Counted from the stretch's first letter, positions 38,935 to 48,953 are shown. The stretch: 64,000 nt of DNA from Paucisalibacillus globulus DSM 18846 (GCF_000482485.1 NZ_AXVK01000001.1:434001-498000); one strand, 5' to 3'. Program-made: numbers and translations. The notes: a model not told the origin generated them from the letters alone.

Positions 38935-39210
38935 ATGAGAACGAAACGCCAAGGAATCATTATTTGGTTTCAACATTCAAAAAACATAAAACAATTAAAA
39001 CGACTAGGATATATAATTTATATATCAAAAAAGTTAAAGTATGCGGTTATGTATGTGGATCAAGATAAAATCGATGAAATTGAAACGAAATTATTGAAAT
39101 ACTCATTTGTTTCAAAGGTAGATCGTTCCTATAAACCATTTATTCGTACAGAATACGAGAATGCAAAACCTGACAAAGCCAAGCAATATGACTATAAAAT
39201 GGGAATATAA
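38935..39210 (+). CDS. ylbG: DUF2129 (UPF0298) family protein YlbG
   Basis: 91-residue cytoplasmic protein of unknown function, recognised by RQGIIIWFQHSKNIKQLKR and YVMYVDQD-like strands. It has the same ylbF-ylbG order as B. subtilis. TGAGGACC precedes the ATG, and a terminator follows directly. Confidence 0.88.
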   Translation: MRTKRQGIIIWFQHSKNIKQLKRLGYIIYISKKLKYAVMYVDQDKIDEIETKLLKYSFVSKVDRSYKPFIRTEYENAKPDKAKQYDYKMGI

Positions 39211-39212
39211 TA

Positions 39213-39240
39213 CCTCTCGCCAACAGCGGGAGGTTTTTTG
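39213..39240 (+). terminator. Terminator after ylbG
   Basis: Arms CCTCTCGC and GCGGGAGG around CAACA, with a T6 tail. Confidence 0.9.
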
Positions 39241-39356
39241 TTTTTTTGGAACTATTAATAGGGGAAATATTAATAGACATGCATTACATCTGAAAGATAA
39301 TGAAATGGCCTTTTAGCTAAAAGATGTTTGTTTCACAGTTCAATATCTACTATATA

Positions 39357-39556
39357 GTAGATGTAAACAGCGCAGTAACTACTAATCATTTTATAGCTGA
39401 AATACGTGCGTTTCCATATAAAAATACGGATTTCCGCTGTTGAGGTCTAAGGGCGCGCATGACCATGCAACTAAATCAGGAAAACTGGGCCCTCGCAGAC
39501 AGAACATGCGACTGATTCTGAAATATAGTCCTTATTACTGCGGACTTTATAAAGAA
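39357..39556. repeat. Repeat B2: TIR-bounded element, reversed copy
   Basis: It lies in reverse orientation relative to B1. The left end has AGCGCAGTAACTACTAAT (39369-39386) and the right end has TTACTGCGGACT (39533-39544). The conserved hairpin block (GCTGAAATACG and CGGATTTCCGCTG) and the CATG array follow, reading leftward. CATG is at 39463 and 39504, with a CTGG at 39484 in the array slot between. It is shorter and more eroded than B1. Confidence 0.8.
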
Positions 39557-39582
39557 TACCAACTAAGCTTTATCCAAATTGC

Positions 39583-39780
39583 GAAATAAATAAAAAAACC
39601 TGCAGAAATAATTCTGCAGGTCCCTTTGTTTTCTTGCTAGAAAACAAAAAGGCAAAGGGAGAGGAGAAACCGGAGGAGAACTTATGGGGAAGTGTAAGTC
39701 TTCTCCGTGTTTTGAAACAACCAAGCTACGCATTAGCTGTTCCATTAAGCTATTATGTACAAAGGTGAAAATAATATACA
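39583..39780 (-). ncRNA. Candidate structured RNA
   Basis: Read on the minus strand, three hairpins follow one another. The first pairs 39695-39706 with 39672-39684 (GGAGAAGACTTA with TAAG-TTCTCCTCC). The second pairs TTTGTTTTC with GAAAACAAA around 39625-39649. The third pairs CCTGCAG with CTGCAGG (39600-39620) and is followed by T7 and further T-rich bases, a classic terminator. No known RNA family was recognised, and the 5' end and promoter are not defined. Confidence 0.45.
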
Positions 39781-39873
39781 TGATAAAAAATATTTCTAGA
39801 ATAAATATATTCTATTTTAATACTATTTTCTTTGTGGTAGGATTGTAACGAGTGATTATTAGAGGTGAATATG

Positions 39874-40425
39874 ATGCGTGTAATAGCTGGAATACATAAG
39901 GGAAGGCAGCTAAAGGCGGTACCAGGAAACAATACAAGGCCAACAACAGATAAAGTTAAAGAATCTATTTTTCAAATAATAGGCCCTTTTTTTCAAGGGG
40001 GAAAAGCCTTGGATTTATTTGCTGGAAGTGGTTCTTTAGGTATAGAGGCTTTGAGCCGAGGAATGGATAACTGTATTTTCGTTGATAAACATCCAAAAGC
40101 AATTCAAATCATCCGCGAGAATACGTCTCTGTTAAGATTAGAAGAACAAAGTGAGATATTTAGAGCTGATGCTTTTAGAGCTTTAGCTGCAGTAGCCAAA
40201 AGAGAACTTAGATTTGACTTAATCTTTTTAGACCCTCCATATAGTAAAATAAGCTACTTGGAATTACTAGAGACTATTATAAAAGAACAATTGCTAAATG
40301 ATGAGGGTATTATTTATTGCGAGCATGATTTAAAAGATATATTACCGGAACAGGTCTCAGGACTAAGCCTAATAAAACAGTTAAAGTACGGGACTATAGG
40401 GGTAACTATCTATCAAAAGATATAA
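39874..40425 (+). CDS. rsmD: 16S rRNA (guanine966-N2)-methyltransferase RsmD
   Basis: SAM-dependent methyltransferase acting on G966 of 16S rRNA in the assembling small subunit, 183 residues. The SAM site is ALDLFAGSGSLGIEA near residue 43-57, and the catalytic motif is DPPY in LIFLDPPYSK. The ATG at 39874 gives the usual MRVIAG start with AGAGGTGA six bases upstream. An in-frame ATG at 39871 is also possible. It corresponds to ylbH of B. subtilis. Confidence 0.94.
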   Translation: MRVIAGIHKGRQLKAVPGNNTRPTTDKVKESIFQIIGPFFQGGKALDLFAGSGSLGIEALSRGMDNCIFVDKHPKAIQIIRENTSLLRLEEQSEIFRADAFRALAAVAKRELRFDLIFLDPPYSKISYLELLETIIKEQLLNDEGIIYCEHDLKDILPEQVSGLSLIKQLKYGTIGVTIYQKI

Positions 40426-40428
40426 TTG

Positions 40429-41091
<663 letters not shown>

Positions 41092-41097
41092 ATTAGT

Positions 41098-41129
41098 GGC
41101 TGTCTAGTGGGTATTCCTAAAAGACAGCC
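41098..41129. terminator. Hairpin between coaD and ylbJ
   Basis: Perfect arms GGCTGTCT and AGACAGCC, but no strong T run on either side, so termination is uncertain. Confidence 0.5.
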
Positions 41130-41138
41130 ATACTTCTA

Positions 41139-42347
41139 TTACTGCTTATTTTTAACTCGCTTATATAATATAAGAAATGCTAATCCGAAGGCACCTATTG
41201 TAATGATAGGACCAATTTGCTCCAAAGTCATTAGTATATTTACCCACTCACTGTCTTGTTCAGGGTTTAATACAGGCATATCTTCCAGATTATAATCTTT
41301 TTTATCTAGATAGAGTGGTTTATAGAGTAAAATGGTAAGGAAGCTTGCAATAAAGCCATGTAATATGCGTGCAAAGAAATATGGATAAAAACGTATTTTA
41401 CTCTTGGAAATAATACTAGCAACTTGGGCTTGGATGGAAAAACCATTAAATCCAAGAATAAAGCTGACAATTATAACACTTGATAGAAAAGGATCAACAT
41501 TTTCTTTGGATACCATATTAGCCCCTAGAGTGATTTCGAAAAGTCCTGATATAAAAGGAAGTGCCAGTTCTACTGGTAAGAATAGTACATGGAAAATACT
41601 TTGGAATAGCGTTGCAATAATAGGTGTAAGCCCAATTAGAAACAACATTTTATTCAACACGGAAAATAGGATTATAAATCCCCCAACCATAACCAGTGTT
41701 TTAATGGAGTTAATGACGGCATCCCCCAAAATTTCTCCGATTGGTCGCTTATCAAGTATTCTTGTTTCATGCATGGCGCTAAAAGCCCTTTTAAGCGATA
41801 TTTTACGACTCTCCTTTTTATAAGGCTTATCCATATTTTTTCCATAAAAACGCATGCAAATTCCAGTTAGAGCGTTCCCCACATAGTGACTGACTGCAAG
41901 CAGTACGCCTAATTTTACATCATGAAAAAAGCCTGCAGAAATAGCCCCAAATATAAATAAAGGACTGGAAGAGTTTGTAAAGGCAACAAGTCTCTCAGCT
42001 TCAACTTGTGTAATTTGATTTTGCTCTTTTAGTCGAACGGATATTTTTGCGCCAGTTGGATAGCCGCTAACCATCCCCATAATCCAAGCGAAGCTCCCAA
42101 CGCCAGGAACATTAAAAAGTGGACGCATTATAGGTTCAAACACTACCCCCAAAAATTTAACAACCCCAAAACTAAGTAATAGTTCAGCAGTGATAAAGAA
42201 GGGTAACAGAGAGGGAAATACTACTTCCCACCACATATCTAAACCGCGGATGCTTGCCTCCAAGGCGTTACTGGGATATTTAATTAATGTAAATGCGAAG
42301 AAAAAGGTTACTGCAGCAAGTATAAACGTTTTGGATAATTGCTTCAA
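41139..42347 (-). CDS. ylbJ: Sporulation integral membrane protein YlbJ
   Basis: About 402 residues with 8-10 membrane helices and nucleoside-recognition (Gate) domains. YlbJ is a mother-cell (sigma E) protein needed for heat-resistant spores in B. subtilis, also called a nucleoside-recognition transporter-like protein. The MWWEVVFPSLLPFFITAELL segment is diagnostic. The start is set at TTG 42347, seven bases after AGGAGG. An in-frame ATG at 42371 lies upstream of that site and lacks its own. It is convergent with coaD and divergent from ylbL; ylbK is absent. Confidence 0.88.
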   Translation of the reverse strand: MKQLSKTFILAAVTFFFAFTLIKYPSNALEASIRGLDMWWEVVFPSLLPFFITAELLLSFGVVKFLGVVFEPIMRPLFNVPGVGSFAWIMGMVSGYPTGAKISVRLKEQNQITQVEAERLVAFTNSSSPLFIFGAISAGFFHDVKLGVLLAVSHYVGNALTGICMRFYGKNMDKPYKKESRKISLKRAFSAMHETRILDKRPIGEILGDAVINSIKTLVMVGGFIILFSVLNKMLFLIGLTPIIATLFQSIFHVLFLPVELALPFISGLFEITLGANMVSKENVDPFLSSVIIVSFILGFNGFSIQAQVASIISKSKIRFYPYFFARILHGFIASFLTILLYKPLYLDKKDYNLEDMPVLNPEQDSEWVNILMTLEQIGPIITIGAFGLAFLILYKRVKNKQ

Positions 42348-42583
42348 AAGACTGCCTCCTAGTAATTGCATAACTGTACTTATTTTTTTTATAGTAGTAA
42401 AATAAAACTAGTCTGATATTTTATTCTTTAAAACAAATAATGAATTAGACAAGTTTTAAATATCTATATCAATATACGCTCATACATTACCTGAATATGC
42501 CATACACTTTTACCCAGATAGATTATTTATATTATTTAAAGCGTTTGAAAGGCTTGAGATGTTTGCTATGGAAGGGGTCGACT

Positions 42584-43606
42584 ATGAAGTTTTCTAAAGG
42601 GCAAGTAATTTCTTTAGTTGTAGCTGTTATCATTGCTTTTTTTCTTTCTACATACGAATTACCATATTATATTCAAAAACCAGGTGGTGCTGATGCTTTA
42701 AATCCTATTGTTCAAGTAGAGGGTGCTGACAAGAGTGAGGGAGATTTTCATCTAGTCACTGTTCGTGGGGGGCAAGCAACACCAGTTCAATTTGTCTTAG
42801 CAAAAGTTTTACCTCATCATGACATTATGGATATTAATGATATTCGTCCTGAAGGTATATCGGACGATGAGTATTTCCAAGCGCAACTTCAAATGATGGA
42901 AAACTCGCAAGAAGCGTCAACAGTGGTTGCTTATACCGCAGCAGGAAAAGAGATTACAATAGACTATAAAGGGGTCTATGTAGTCAGTGTTGCACCTGAT
43001 ATGCCTTCTGATGGGATCCTAGAGATGGGTGACCATATCGTCGGTATTGATGATACAGAAATTAAGGAATCAATCGATTTAATTACTTATATTGAAAATA
43101 AGAACCTTGGAGACACAGTGACATTATCTATTCTTCGTAATGAGAAGGAAATAAAAAAAGAAATTATTTTAGATATTATTGATCAGGAAACAAAACAAAT
43201 TGGGATTGGAATAACACTAGTTACAGACAGAGATGTTAAAGTTAATCCGGAGGTTTCCTTTACAAGTGGAAATATCGGTGGCCCAAGTGCAGGGTTAATG
43301 TTTTCGTTAGAAATATATGATCAGCTTACTGAAGGTGATTTAACAAAAGGTCATGAAATTGCAGGTACTGGGGAAATCGACTATGAAGGTAATGTTGGTA
43401 GAATAGGTGGAATTGATAAAAAAGTAATTGCTGCAGACCGAGAGGGTGTTGATGTTTTCTTTGCACCTAATGAGGCTGGTAGAGGGGGAGACTCCAACTA
43501 CGAAGTTGCTAAAAAAACGGCAGAAGAAATTAATACGGAGATGGTTATTGTTCCGGTAGATAATTTTGACGATGCATTAAATTATTTGCTTGAGGAATTA
43601 GAGTAG
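42584..43606 (+). CDS. ylbL: PDZ-Lon membrane protease YlbL
   Basis: 340-residue membrane-anchored serine protease. It has an N-terminal helix (6-24), a PDZ domain (about 125-205) and a Lon-type proteolytic domain. The catalytic Ser is in GGPSAGLMFSLE and the catalytic Lys in GGIDKKVIAADREG. In B. subtilis YlbL with CtpA degrades the SOS division inhibitor YneA. The start ATG at 42584 follows AAGGGG. The longer frame from 42497 lacks a site. Confidence 0.92.
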   Translation: MKFSKGQVISLVVAVIIAFFLSTYELPYYIQKPGGADALNPIVQVEGADKSEGDFHLVTVRGGQATPVQFVLAKVLPHHDIMDINDIRPEGISDDEYFQAQLQMMENSQEASTVVAYTAAGKEITIDYKGVYVVSVAPDMPSDGILEMGDHIVGIDDTEIKESIDLITYIENKNLGDTVTLSILRNEKEIKKEIILDIIDQETKQIGIGITLVTDRDVKVNPEVSFTSGNIGGPSAGLMFSLEIYDQLTEGDLTKGHEIAGTGEIDYEGNVGRIGGIDKKVIAADREGVDVFFAPNEAGRGGDSNYEVAKKTAEEINTEMVIVPVDNFDDALNYLLEELE

Positions 43607-43608
43607 AG

Positions 43609-43655
43609 AGGACAGACCCCCAACAATGTATGTTGGGGGGGCTGTCCTATTTTGG
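43609..43655. terminator. Terminator between ylbL and ylbM
   Basis: Long arms AGGACAG-CCCCCAACA and TGTTGGGGG-CTGTCCT followed by ATTTTGG. It serves both convergent genes. Confidence 0.82.
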
Positions 43656-43665
43656 TAAGTCATTG

Positions 43666-44880
43666 TCAGGGAATCCTAACTGGCCCTTTAAATTCTTGTT
43701 GCATCAATGAATACCTATTTTCACTCGGTAAAATACTATAATAAGTATTTGTAGCTCTTTCTTCAAGCTGTAGCATTGGATGTAAATCTCGAGAAAGTTT
43801 CTGGTAAATAGGAACATTCATTTCTTTTTTTATTTTATTTAGATAGTGTTGTCCTTTTTTTGTCATGCCTAAAAGACGTACATATGGAACAGATTGTGGT
43901 GTAGATAAAAGGTTAATTTCAGTTTTTTTTGTGTTCGTTAGTATATGAACAAAGATTCGCTGTATTCTTGTCCACGTATACCGTTTAGTTTTTATTCGTT
44001 CGACCCATTCATTGAATGAGTGGACATCTTTTGCTGCTTTTTTTATACGGTATTCTATTCCTTCTTCTACACCATGAATTAACCTTAGTTCCTCATAGGA
44101 CATCGTAGTAACTCTGTAATGAAGGAAAGGATAATATTTTTCCCAATAATGCAATGTTTTTGCTTGATTGTTATAAACAGTTAGTTGGTCAATGGTAGCA
44201 GTAGGCATGGTGTGTTTTAATGCTGAAATGTGTATTTGGTGATCAAAAATTTGCTTTCTAATACTTGTAGCGCTAGTAATTGAACCGGTTATTTCTGTGT
44301 CGTGGTATTCATTATTTTTTCTTCGTATTGTTGAAGGTTGGATGGGTAACTTATTTTCCAAAATAGTCTTAACATAACTAAAACCAAGAATATTATTTGG
44401 TTTAGATAAATCCATTCCATCCTCCGTTAAACCAATTGCTTCATATGCAATTTTACTAGCATCTGGGAATGATTTTCCAGATTTTAAAGCTGTTTTAAGT
44501 ATGCTTTGAAACATATCTTTGTTCTCAATAAATACGGAATAGCCCTGAATGAATTTTTGAATATCACCAGACTCACTTCCAAAGCAAATATTATTGACAC
44601 CTAATTCATGAAGTGTCATTACAGAACCTTTAGCGAATAAATCACTACTTTCAACAGCATAGACAAATGGCAATTCAACTACAATATCAATTCCAGAGTT
44701 AAGCGCTGCTTTCGCTCGATGAAATTTATCGATAATAGCAGGCTCTCCTCTCTGCAGAAATGACCCACTCATAACAGCAATCATACAATCTGCATTTGTT
44801 ACTTCCTGAGCTTCTTTAATATGATAATCGTGGCCATTATGAAAGGGGTTGTATTCTACAATTAATCCACAAATATTCAT
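43666..44880 (-). CDS. tmcAL: tRNA(Met) cytidine acetate ligase TmcAL (YlbM)
   Basis: Nucleotidyltransferase-like enzyme that makes N4-acetylcytidine at wobble C34 of elongator tRNA-Met using acetate and ATP (established for B. subtilis YlbM). It has 404 residues. The N-terminal catalytic fold has VEYNPFHNGH with the HNGH motif at 14-17, then the GSFLQRGEPA segment and SITSATSIRKQI. It is monocistronic and divergent from ylbN. Confidence 0.93.
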   Translation of the reverse strand: MNICGLIVEYNPFHNGHDYHIKEAQEVTNADCMIAVMSGSFLQRGEPAIIDKFHRAKAALNSGIDIVVELPFVYAVESSDLFAKGSVMTLHELGVNNICFGSESGDIQKFIQGYSVFIENKDMFQSILKTALKSGKSFPDASKIAYEAIGLTEDGMDLSKPNNILGFSYVKTILENKLPIQPSTIRRKNNEYHDTEITGSITSATSIRKQIFDHQIHISALKHTMPTATIDQLTVYNNQAKTLHYWEKYYPFLHYRVTTMSYEELRLIHGVEEGIEYRIKKAAKDVHSFNEWVERIKTKRYTWTRIQRIFVHILTNTKKTEINLLSTPQSVPYVRLLGMTKKGQHYLNKIKKEMNVPIYQKLSRDLHPMLQLEERATNTYYSILPSENRYSLMQQEFKGPVRIP

Positions 44881-45005
44881 TTAAACACCCCTAATATGAT
44901 TAAACAGTTTGCAAAATTATTATTTCCTGTTATGGTTGATTATAGAAAAAAGGGTCGGGGAATGCTACAAATAAGAATATTTTTATCTGCTGTAAAGAAA
45001 ATATA

Positions 45006-45034
45006 TTGACAAAAGTACATTTTCCTTTTAAAAT
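45006..45034 (+). promoter_or_regulatory. Sigma A promoter for ylbN-rpmF
   Basis: A perfect -35 TTGACA (45006-45011), a 17-base spacer and -10 TAAAAT (45029-45034), 28 bases before the ylbN start. Confidence 0.8.
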
Positions 45035-45061
45035 TACTCTTGTTGCCTTGGGGTGAAATTA

Positions 45062-45583
45062 ATGAAATTTACATTAGCGCAATTAAAGAAAAATGCTTAT
45101 AACAAGCCTTTTTCATTTTCTGGTGAAGTAGATGTTTCTGAACTAGAAATAATGAATAATGACATACGAGAAATTGAACCAGTACAAGTTCAAGGTATTT
45201 GCAATATGCAAGGAGAACAGTTTTTCTTCACATTTACTATGACTGGTCAAATGATTTTGCCTTGTGCGCGTACACTTGTCGATGTTCCTTATCCATTTAA
45301 AATCGAAGCAAAAGAGATATTTACTAGCTCAGCTTATTTTGCTGATGAAGATGATTCAGAAATTCATCCAATTCATGGAGAAGTGCTTGACTTAATGCCA
45401 TTTATAAAGGAAAATATTCTATTGGAGGTTCCTTTTCGAGTATTTGCTGATAACGTCGATTCAAATGAATTGATTCAACAGGGAAATGGTTGGGAAGTAC
45501 TTTCAGAAAAGCCAAATGAAGTGAAAATTGATCCACGTTTTAAAAAGCTGGAGTCATTATTCAAAGATATTGAGAAAGAATAA
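45062..45583 (+). CDS. ylbN: YceD family protein YlbN (DUF177)
   Basis: 173-residue protein of the YceD/DUF177 family, nearly always encoded directly before rpmF and linked to 23S rRNA accumulation in bacteria and plants. It shows CNMQGEQFFFTFTMTG and MILPCARTLVDVPYPF, where the family's conserved Cys lie. The ATG at 45062 follows GGGGTGA five bases upstream. GTG at 45053 is the in-frame alternative. Confidence 0.9.
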   Translation: MKFTLAQLKKNAYNKPFSFSGEVDVSELEIMNNDIREIEPVQVQGICNMQGEQFFFTFTMTGQMILPCARTLVDVPYPFKIEAKEIFTSSAYFADEDDSEIHPIHGEVLDLMPFIKENILLEVPFRVFADNVDSNELIQQGNGWEVLSEKPNEVKIDPRFKKLESLFKDIEKE

Positions 45584-45630
45584 TAAATTTTATTTTTTTG
45601 TTTCTTTCGTATTTGAAGGAGGTGTAAGTC

Positions 45631-45804
45631 ATGGCAGTACCTAAAACTAGAACTTCTAAAAAAGTTAAAAGACAACGTCGTACTCATTTCAAATTACACG
45701 TGCCTGGCATGGTAGAATGCTCAAATTGTGGAGAACTAACAAAGCCACACCATGTATGTAAATCTTGCGGGCAATATGATGGAAAAGAAGTTGTTAGCAA
45801 ATAA
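45631..45804 (+). CDS. rpmF: 50S ribosomal protein L32
   Basis: 57-residue ribosomal protein. The basic N-terminus [19 protein letters not shown] is followed by a zinc ribbon with four cysteines (CSNC at 30-33 and CKSC at 43-46), so it is the zinc-binding form. GAAGGAGGTG precedes the ATG. It is co-transcribed with ylbN and closed by the terminator at 45819-45850. Confidence 0.97.
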   Translation: MAVPKTRTSKKVKRQRRTHFKLHVPGMVECSNCGELTKPHHVCKSCGQYDGKEVVSK

Positions 45805-45818
45805 TAGGACATAAGCGA

Positions 45819-45850
45819 AACAGATCACAGAATATGTGGTCTGTTTTTTG
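45819..45850 (+). terminator. Terminator after rpmF
   Basis: Arms CAGATCAC and GTGGTCTG with a T6 tail. Confidence 0.88.
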
Positions 45851-45878
45851 CATCATAAACATAAAAGGGGGATGTCCA

Positions 45879-46643
45879 ATGATAAAGACAATTACATATC
45901 AATTTCATCCGGAGAAGGCTTACGGCATAATCACGATTAATCGACCTGAGAAGCGGAATGCAATATCAATGGAAATGGCCGAGAGTCTATTGCAGGTGCT
46001 TGAAAAAGCAAATAATGATCCTTTGAAATTTCTAGTTGTGACTGGAGCTGGAAACAGGATGTTTTGTGCTGGTGGGGATTTAACAGATTTACATGGAGAC
46101 CTTTCTGTCGCTGATGCAGAGACTAGTCTTTTAAAGATGATGGAAGTATTACATCGACTAGCAGTTTTTAAAGTACCAACAATTGCTTTATTGAATGGTG
46201 GTGCTGCAGGAGGAGGTTGTGAAATCGCTTCTGCATGTGATATTCGAATTGCAAAAAGTGGTACAAGGTTTGGATTTGTTCAAACAAATCTGGGTATTAT
46301 TCCTGGCTGGGGCGGAGGAGTACTATTAGCCAAACGAGTACATCCCAGTTTTGCATATCAGTGGATTATGGAAGGTACTATATATGATGTGAAAACTTTA
46401 GAAATGAAAGGCTGGATTCATAGAGTTGTAAATGAAAATGAGTGGGAGAATACGGACAAACTATTAAAATCTTATTTAACTAAATCTTATAGGCAGATGC
46501 AAATATTAAAAAGTATATTCCTAGAAGAAATAGGTGTAATAGGCTTAAAAGATACCATGCAAAAAGAAGTGGAAAAATGTGCAACACTATGGGATTCAGA
46601 AGAGCATAAAAATGCAGTGTTAGCATTTTTAAATCGAAGCTAG
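45879..46643 (+). CDS. Enoyl-CoA hydratase/isomerase family protein
   Basis: Crotonase-fold protein of 254 residues. Visible features are [14 protein letters not shown], the oxyanion-hole segment [34 protein letters not shown] and [12 protein letters not shown], where catalytic glutamates usually sit. At those positions this protein has [10 protein letters not shown] with no obvious Glu, so it may be an isomerase or hydrolase rather than a true hydratase (similar to 3-hydroxyisobutyryl-CoA hydrolase-like members). The ATG at 45879 follows GGGGGATG. It lies between rpmF and gerR, an arrangement I recall from other Bacillaceae. Confidence 0.85.
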   Translation: MIKTITYQFHPEKAYGIITINRPEKRNAISMEMAESLLQVLEKANNDPLKFLVVTGAGNRMFCAGGDLTDLHGDLSVADAETSLLKMMEVLHRLAVFKVPTIALLNGGAAGGGCEIASACDIRIAKSGTRFGFVQTNLGIIPGWGGGVLLAKRVHPSFAYQWIMEGTIYDVKTLEMKGWIHRVVNENEWENTDKLLKSYLTKSYRQMQILKSIFLEEIGVIGLKDTMQKEVEKCATLWDSEEHKNAVLAFLNRS

Positions 46644-46735
46644 AGAAGAGAATAATTTGGAAAATTATTATAAAGAGTATTCTATCACTCCTACTTTGTG
46701 CATACATTGGTAGCAAAGAGATAAGGAGTGATGTT

Positions 46736-47215
46736 ATGAATGCGACAAGGCAAGACGCCTGGACTGAAGATGAAGACATTATACTAGCCGAGACAGTACT
46801 TCGTCATATAAGAGAAGGAAAAACGCAACTTGAAGCCTTTAAAGAGGTAGCAAAGCAATTATCAAGAACTTCTGCAGCATGTGGGTTTAGATGGAATGCA
46901 ACTATTCGTAAAGAGTACCAAGAACAAATACAACGTGCTAAAGAAGAACGTAAACTTGGTGGGAGAAAAACAATTTGGAACTTTGATGATTCACAAGTAA
47001 CTCCTGAAAAAGATACAATAGAATCAGCAATAATGTTACTTGAGAAGATGAAATCAAATTTTGCGGAACATCAGGATTTAGCAAAAAAAGAGCAAGAAAA
47101 ACTTTTAAAACAATTGGAAGAAGAAAATAAAAAGTTGAAATTGCAATTACAACGGTATGAAAATGCATGGCAAGAAATGGGTAATCTTTGGAATTGGATT
47201 AAAGATAAAAATTAA
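46736..47215 (+). CDS. gerR: RsfA-family sporulation regulator GerR (YlbO)
   Basis: 159-residue transcription factor. The N-terminal Myb/SANT-like DNA-binding domain (about 6-62) contains [20 protein letters not shown] and [16 protein letters not shown]-terminal coiled coil (about 105-150, [20 protein letters not shown]) follows. GerR of B. subtilis acts in the mother cell under sigma E to repress or activate late genes. Position after the rpmF region matches ylbO. RsfA itself is a close paralogue, so the name relies on synteny. Confidence 0.87.
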   Translation: MNATRQDAWTEDEDIILAETVLRHIREGKTQLEAFKEVAKQLSRTSAACGFRWNATIRKEYQEQIQRAKEERKLGGRKTIWNFDDSQVTPEKDTIESAIMLLEKMKSNFAEHQDLAKKEQEKLLKQLEEENKKLKLQLQRYENAWQEMGNLWNWIKDKN

Positions 47216-47242
47216 CAGCTATTATATTATAAACGCAAGATA

Positions 47243-47273
47243 AAAGAGGCTTATCGTTATGATTAGCCTCTTT
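47243..47273 (+). terminator. Terminator after gerR
   Basis: Arms AAAGAGGC and GCCTCTTT with T-rich flank. Confidence 0.75.
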
Positions 47274-47319
47274 GAAGTTTAATAAAGCTATGTATTTTTT
47301 AGAATTAATTTAAACAAAT

Positions 47320-47817
47320 AGTTGAAGGAAACTGCGCGGTAACTTTGTGTAGTACTTACACGAACAAAAATACTAGTGAAGTGTATTGTGACCGCTCCGG
47401 CAGAATACTCCGCTTTTACTTCCAGCACAGGGGCGACATCTGTTCGAAAAAACCTCACAGTGTCTACCTTGCCGCGGGCACGGCCTCAGCCTCCTCGCGG
47501 AAAGACCACCGCTGCGGGGTCTTCGGACACGTGCTGTTCCCGCAGGAGTCTCCGTATTCTGCCTACGCTACAGTTGTTTTTCTATTCTTGGGTTGTGTGT
47601 TGTTTTTTTTTTTATATAAATTAAGATCGACAATCCCAATTTATTCTATACTAGCTCCGTAAATTCACGGAGACTCCTATGGGAGGATAGGTATAGGTGA
47701 GACCCCGCAGTGCGAAGCACGAGGAGGCTCAACAGCCGCCTTAGGATGCGCGAAGTGTATTTCCGGAGCGGGTATGATGCGCTACAAAAAAATTATTAAT
47801 TACCACCCTATACAAAC
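47320..47817. repeat. Repeat A2: reverse-orientation copy of the GC-rich element
   Basis: It fills the 680-base gap between gerR and ylbP. The left terminal repeat CTGCGCGGTAACT is at 47332-47344, and the right one is eroded (TAATTACCACCC near 47798). The module bounded by GGCAGAATAC/GTATTCTGCC (47399-47408, 47554-47563) comes first. The second module, with GTGTATTTCCGG at 47755-47766, follows, so order and orientation are the exact reverse of A1. An extra ~60 bases lie inside the first module compared with A1. Confidence 0.85.
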
Positions 47818-47897
47818 TGCGCCTAAAAAGTCTTTAATAGATTCAACTTCTCTCATTTTGGTTAATAATTGAAATTAATTATGAAAGGGCCTTCATT

Positions 47898-48386
47898 TTA
47901 GTTGGCACTTTTTTCTTTTATCCCTTCCGGTAGCCAAAGTAATGGGTTTTGTCCAAAGTCTCTTTGCATTTCGTATTTTGCTTTTTGAAATCCCATTTTT
48001 TCCCAAAAACCTTGGGAATTTATTCTTGGATTTGTTTTTATAGGTAAGTTATATCCCTGTGCATACTCTACTAATTTCCTTCCATAACCCTTGTCACGAT
48101 AATGAGGTAGAACTTCCAGTTTCCATAACTCTAAATACTCATGCTGTGGTTCGAAGTATTTGTCATATTTTTTGTCTACTCTGTACAAACTCATTCTGGC
48201 AACAAGTGTTTCGCCATAATATAAACCATAAAAAGGCGAGATACTATCATTCTCTACTATATTGGATTGCAAATCTTCTAGCATGGATAATTCTTGATTA
48301 CCATATTCTTTAAAGCGTTTAAATTCTTCTAATGTTTTGTAATTGATTAATAGTTTTTCAACCTTTACATTTTCCACAAAATTCAT
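47898..48386 (-). CDS. ylbP: GNAT N-acetyltransferase YlbP
   Basis: 162-residue GCN5-related acetyltransferase with the acetyl-CoA loop in VLPHYRDKGYGRKLVEYA and the late GFWEKMGFQ strand. The substrate is unknown. The N-terminal start and C-terminal LLWLPEGIKE match YlbP, which lies between gerR and the bsh/mra region in B. subtilis. It is monocistronic, and a GGGGATGA site precedes the ATG. Confidence 0.87.
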   Translation of the reverse strand: MNFVENVKVEKLLINYKTLEEFKRFKEYGNQELSMLEDLQSNIVENDSISPFYGLYYGETLVARMSLYRVDKKYDKYFEPQHEYLELWKLEVLPHYRDKGYGRKLVEYAQGYNLPIKTNPRINSQGFWEKMGFQKAKYEMQRDFGQNPLLWLPEGIKEKSAN

Positions 48387-48572
48387 CCCCTTATGTTGTC
48401 AGAAAATTAGTTTTTATATATTATAGTTCAATTATAATACAAAATTGGCTAGATTGTCATATTGATAGTGTTAATTATAAATATATCGAAAACCTGCGTA
48501 CAAATTATTATTATTTTGTTACAATTAAAAAATAATATAAAGAACTAGCCATTAAGAGGGGAATATTCGTAT

Positions 48573-48953
48573 ATGTTAGATTTTTTAATTGTATTGCTTG
48601 CATTTATCATTACAGCACCAATTTTGATGACCATTTTAACATACTATTCTTTGAAACTAATTTATCAAAATCCAATTAAAGCTTTTCAAAAGGCGATTAG
48701 TTGGACAACTATTATTTACATATTAGAAGTGAATACCATGTTTTCCTATTTGTTTGGACGGTCATTTCTTGGTTATATAATTGTACTTATGTTATGTGTC
48801 CTTACTATTGTAATTGTTCTACAATGGAAAAATAATGTAGAAATCAATTACCAAAAAGCATTAAAGCTATTATGGAGAATATCTTTTCTAATCTTTTTTG
48901 TGCTTTATATTATCCTGGTGATAATCGGAATCGTCAAAGCTATTCTTGTATAA
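48573..48953 (+). CDS. DUF3397 family membrane protein
   Basis: 126-residue protein with four membrane helices (about 2-27, 43-62, 66-84 and 100-124) and a short basic loop. It belongs in type to DUF3397, a Bacillales family often encoded just before bshC. Function is unknown, and a link to bacillithiol synthesis is inference from position only. panE (ylbQ), present here in B. subtilis, is absent. AAGAGGGG precedes the ATG. Confidence 0.75.
   Translation: MLDFLIVLLAFIITAPILMTILTYYSLKLIYQNPIKAFQKAISWTTIIYILEVNTMFSYLFGRSFLGYIIVLMLCVLTIVIVLQWKNNVEINYQKALKLLWRISFLIFFVLYIILVIIGIVKAILV

Noticed and set aside
39563-39781. 72-codon minus-strand frame before rsmD
   Set aside because: It contains a strong terminator and two other hairpins. 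An RNA is the simpler reading.
42497-42583. N-terminal extension of YlbL
   Set aside because: The ribosome site and the signal-anchor helix place the start at 42584.
47345-47662. 105-codon frame after gerR
   Set aside because: It is entirely within repeat A2. The frame is open only because the repeat is GC-rich.
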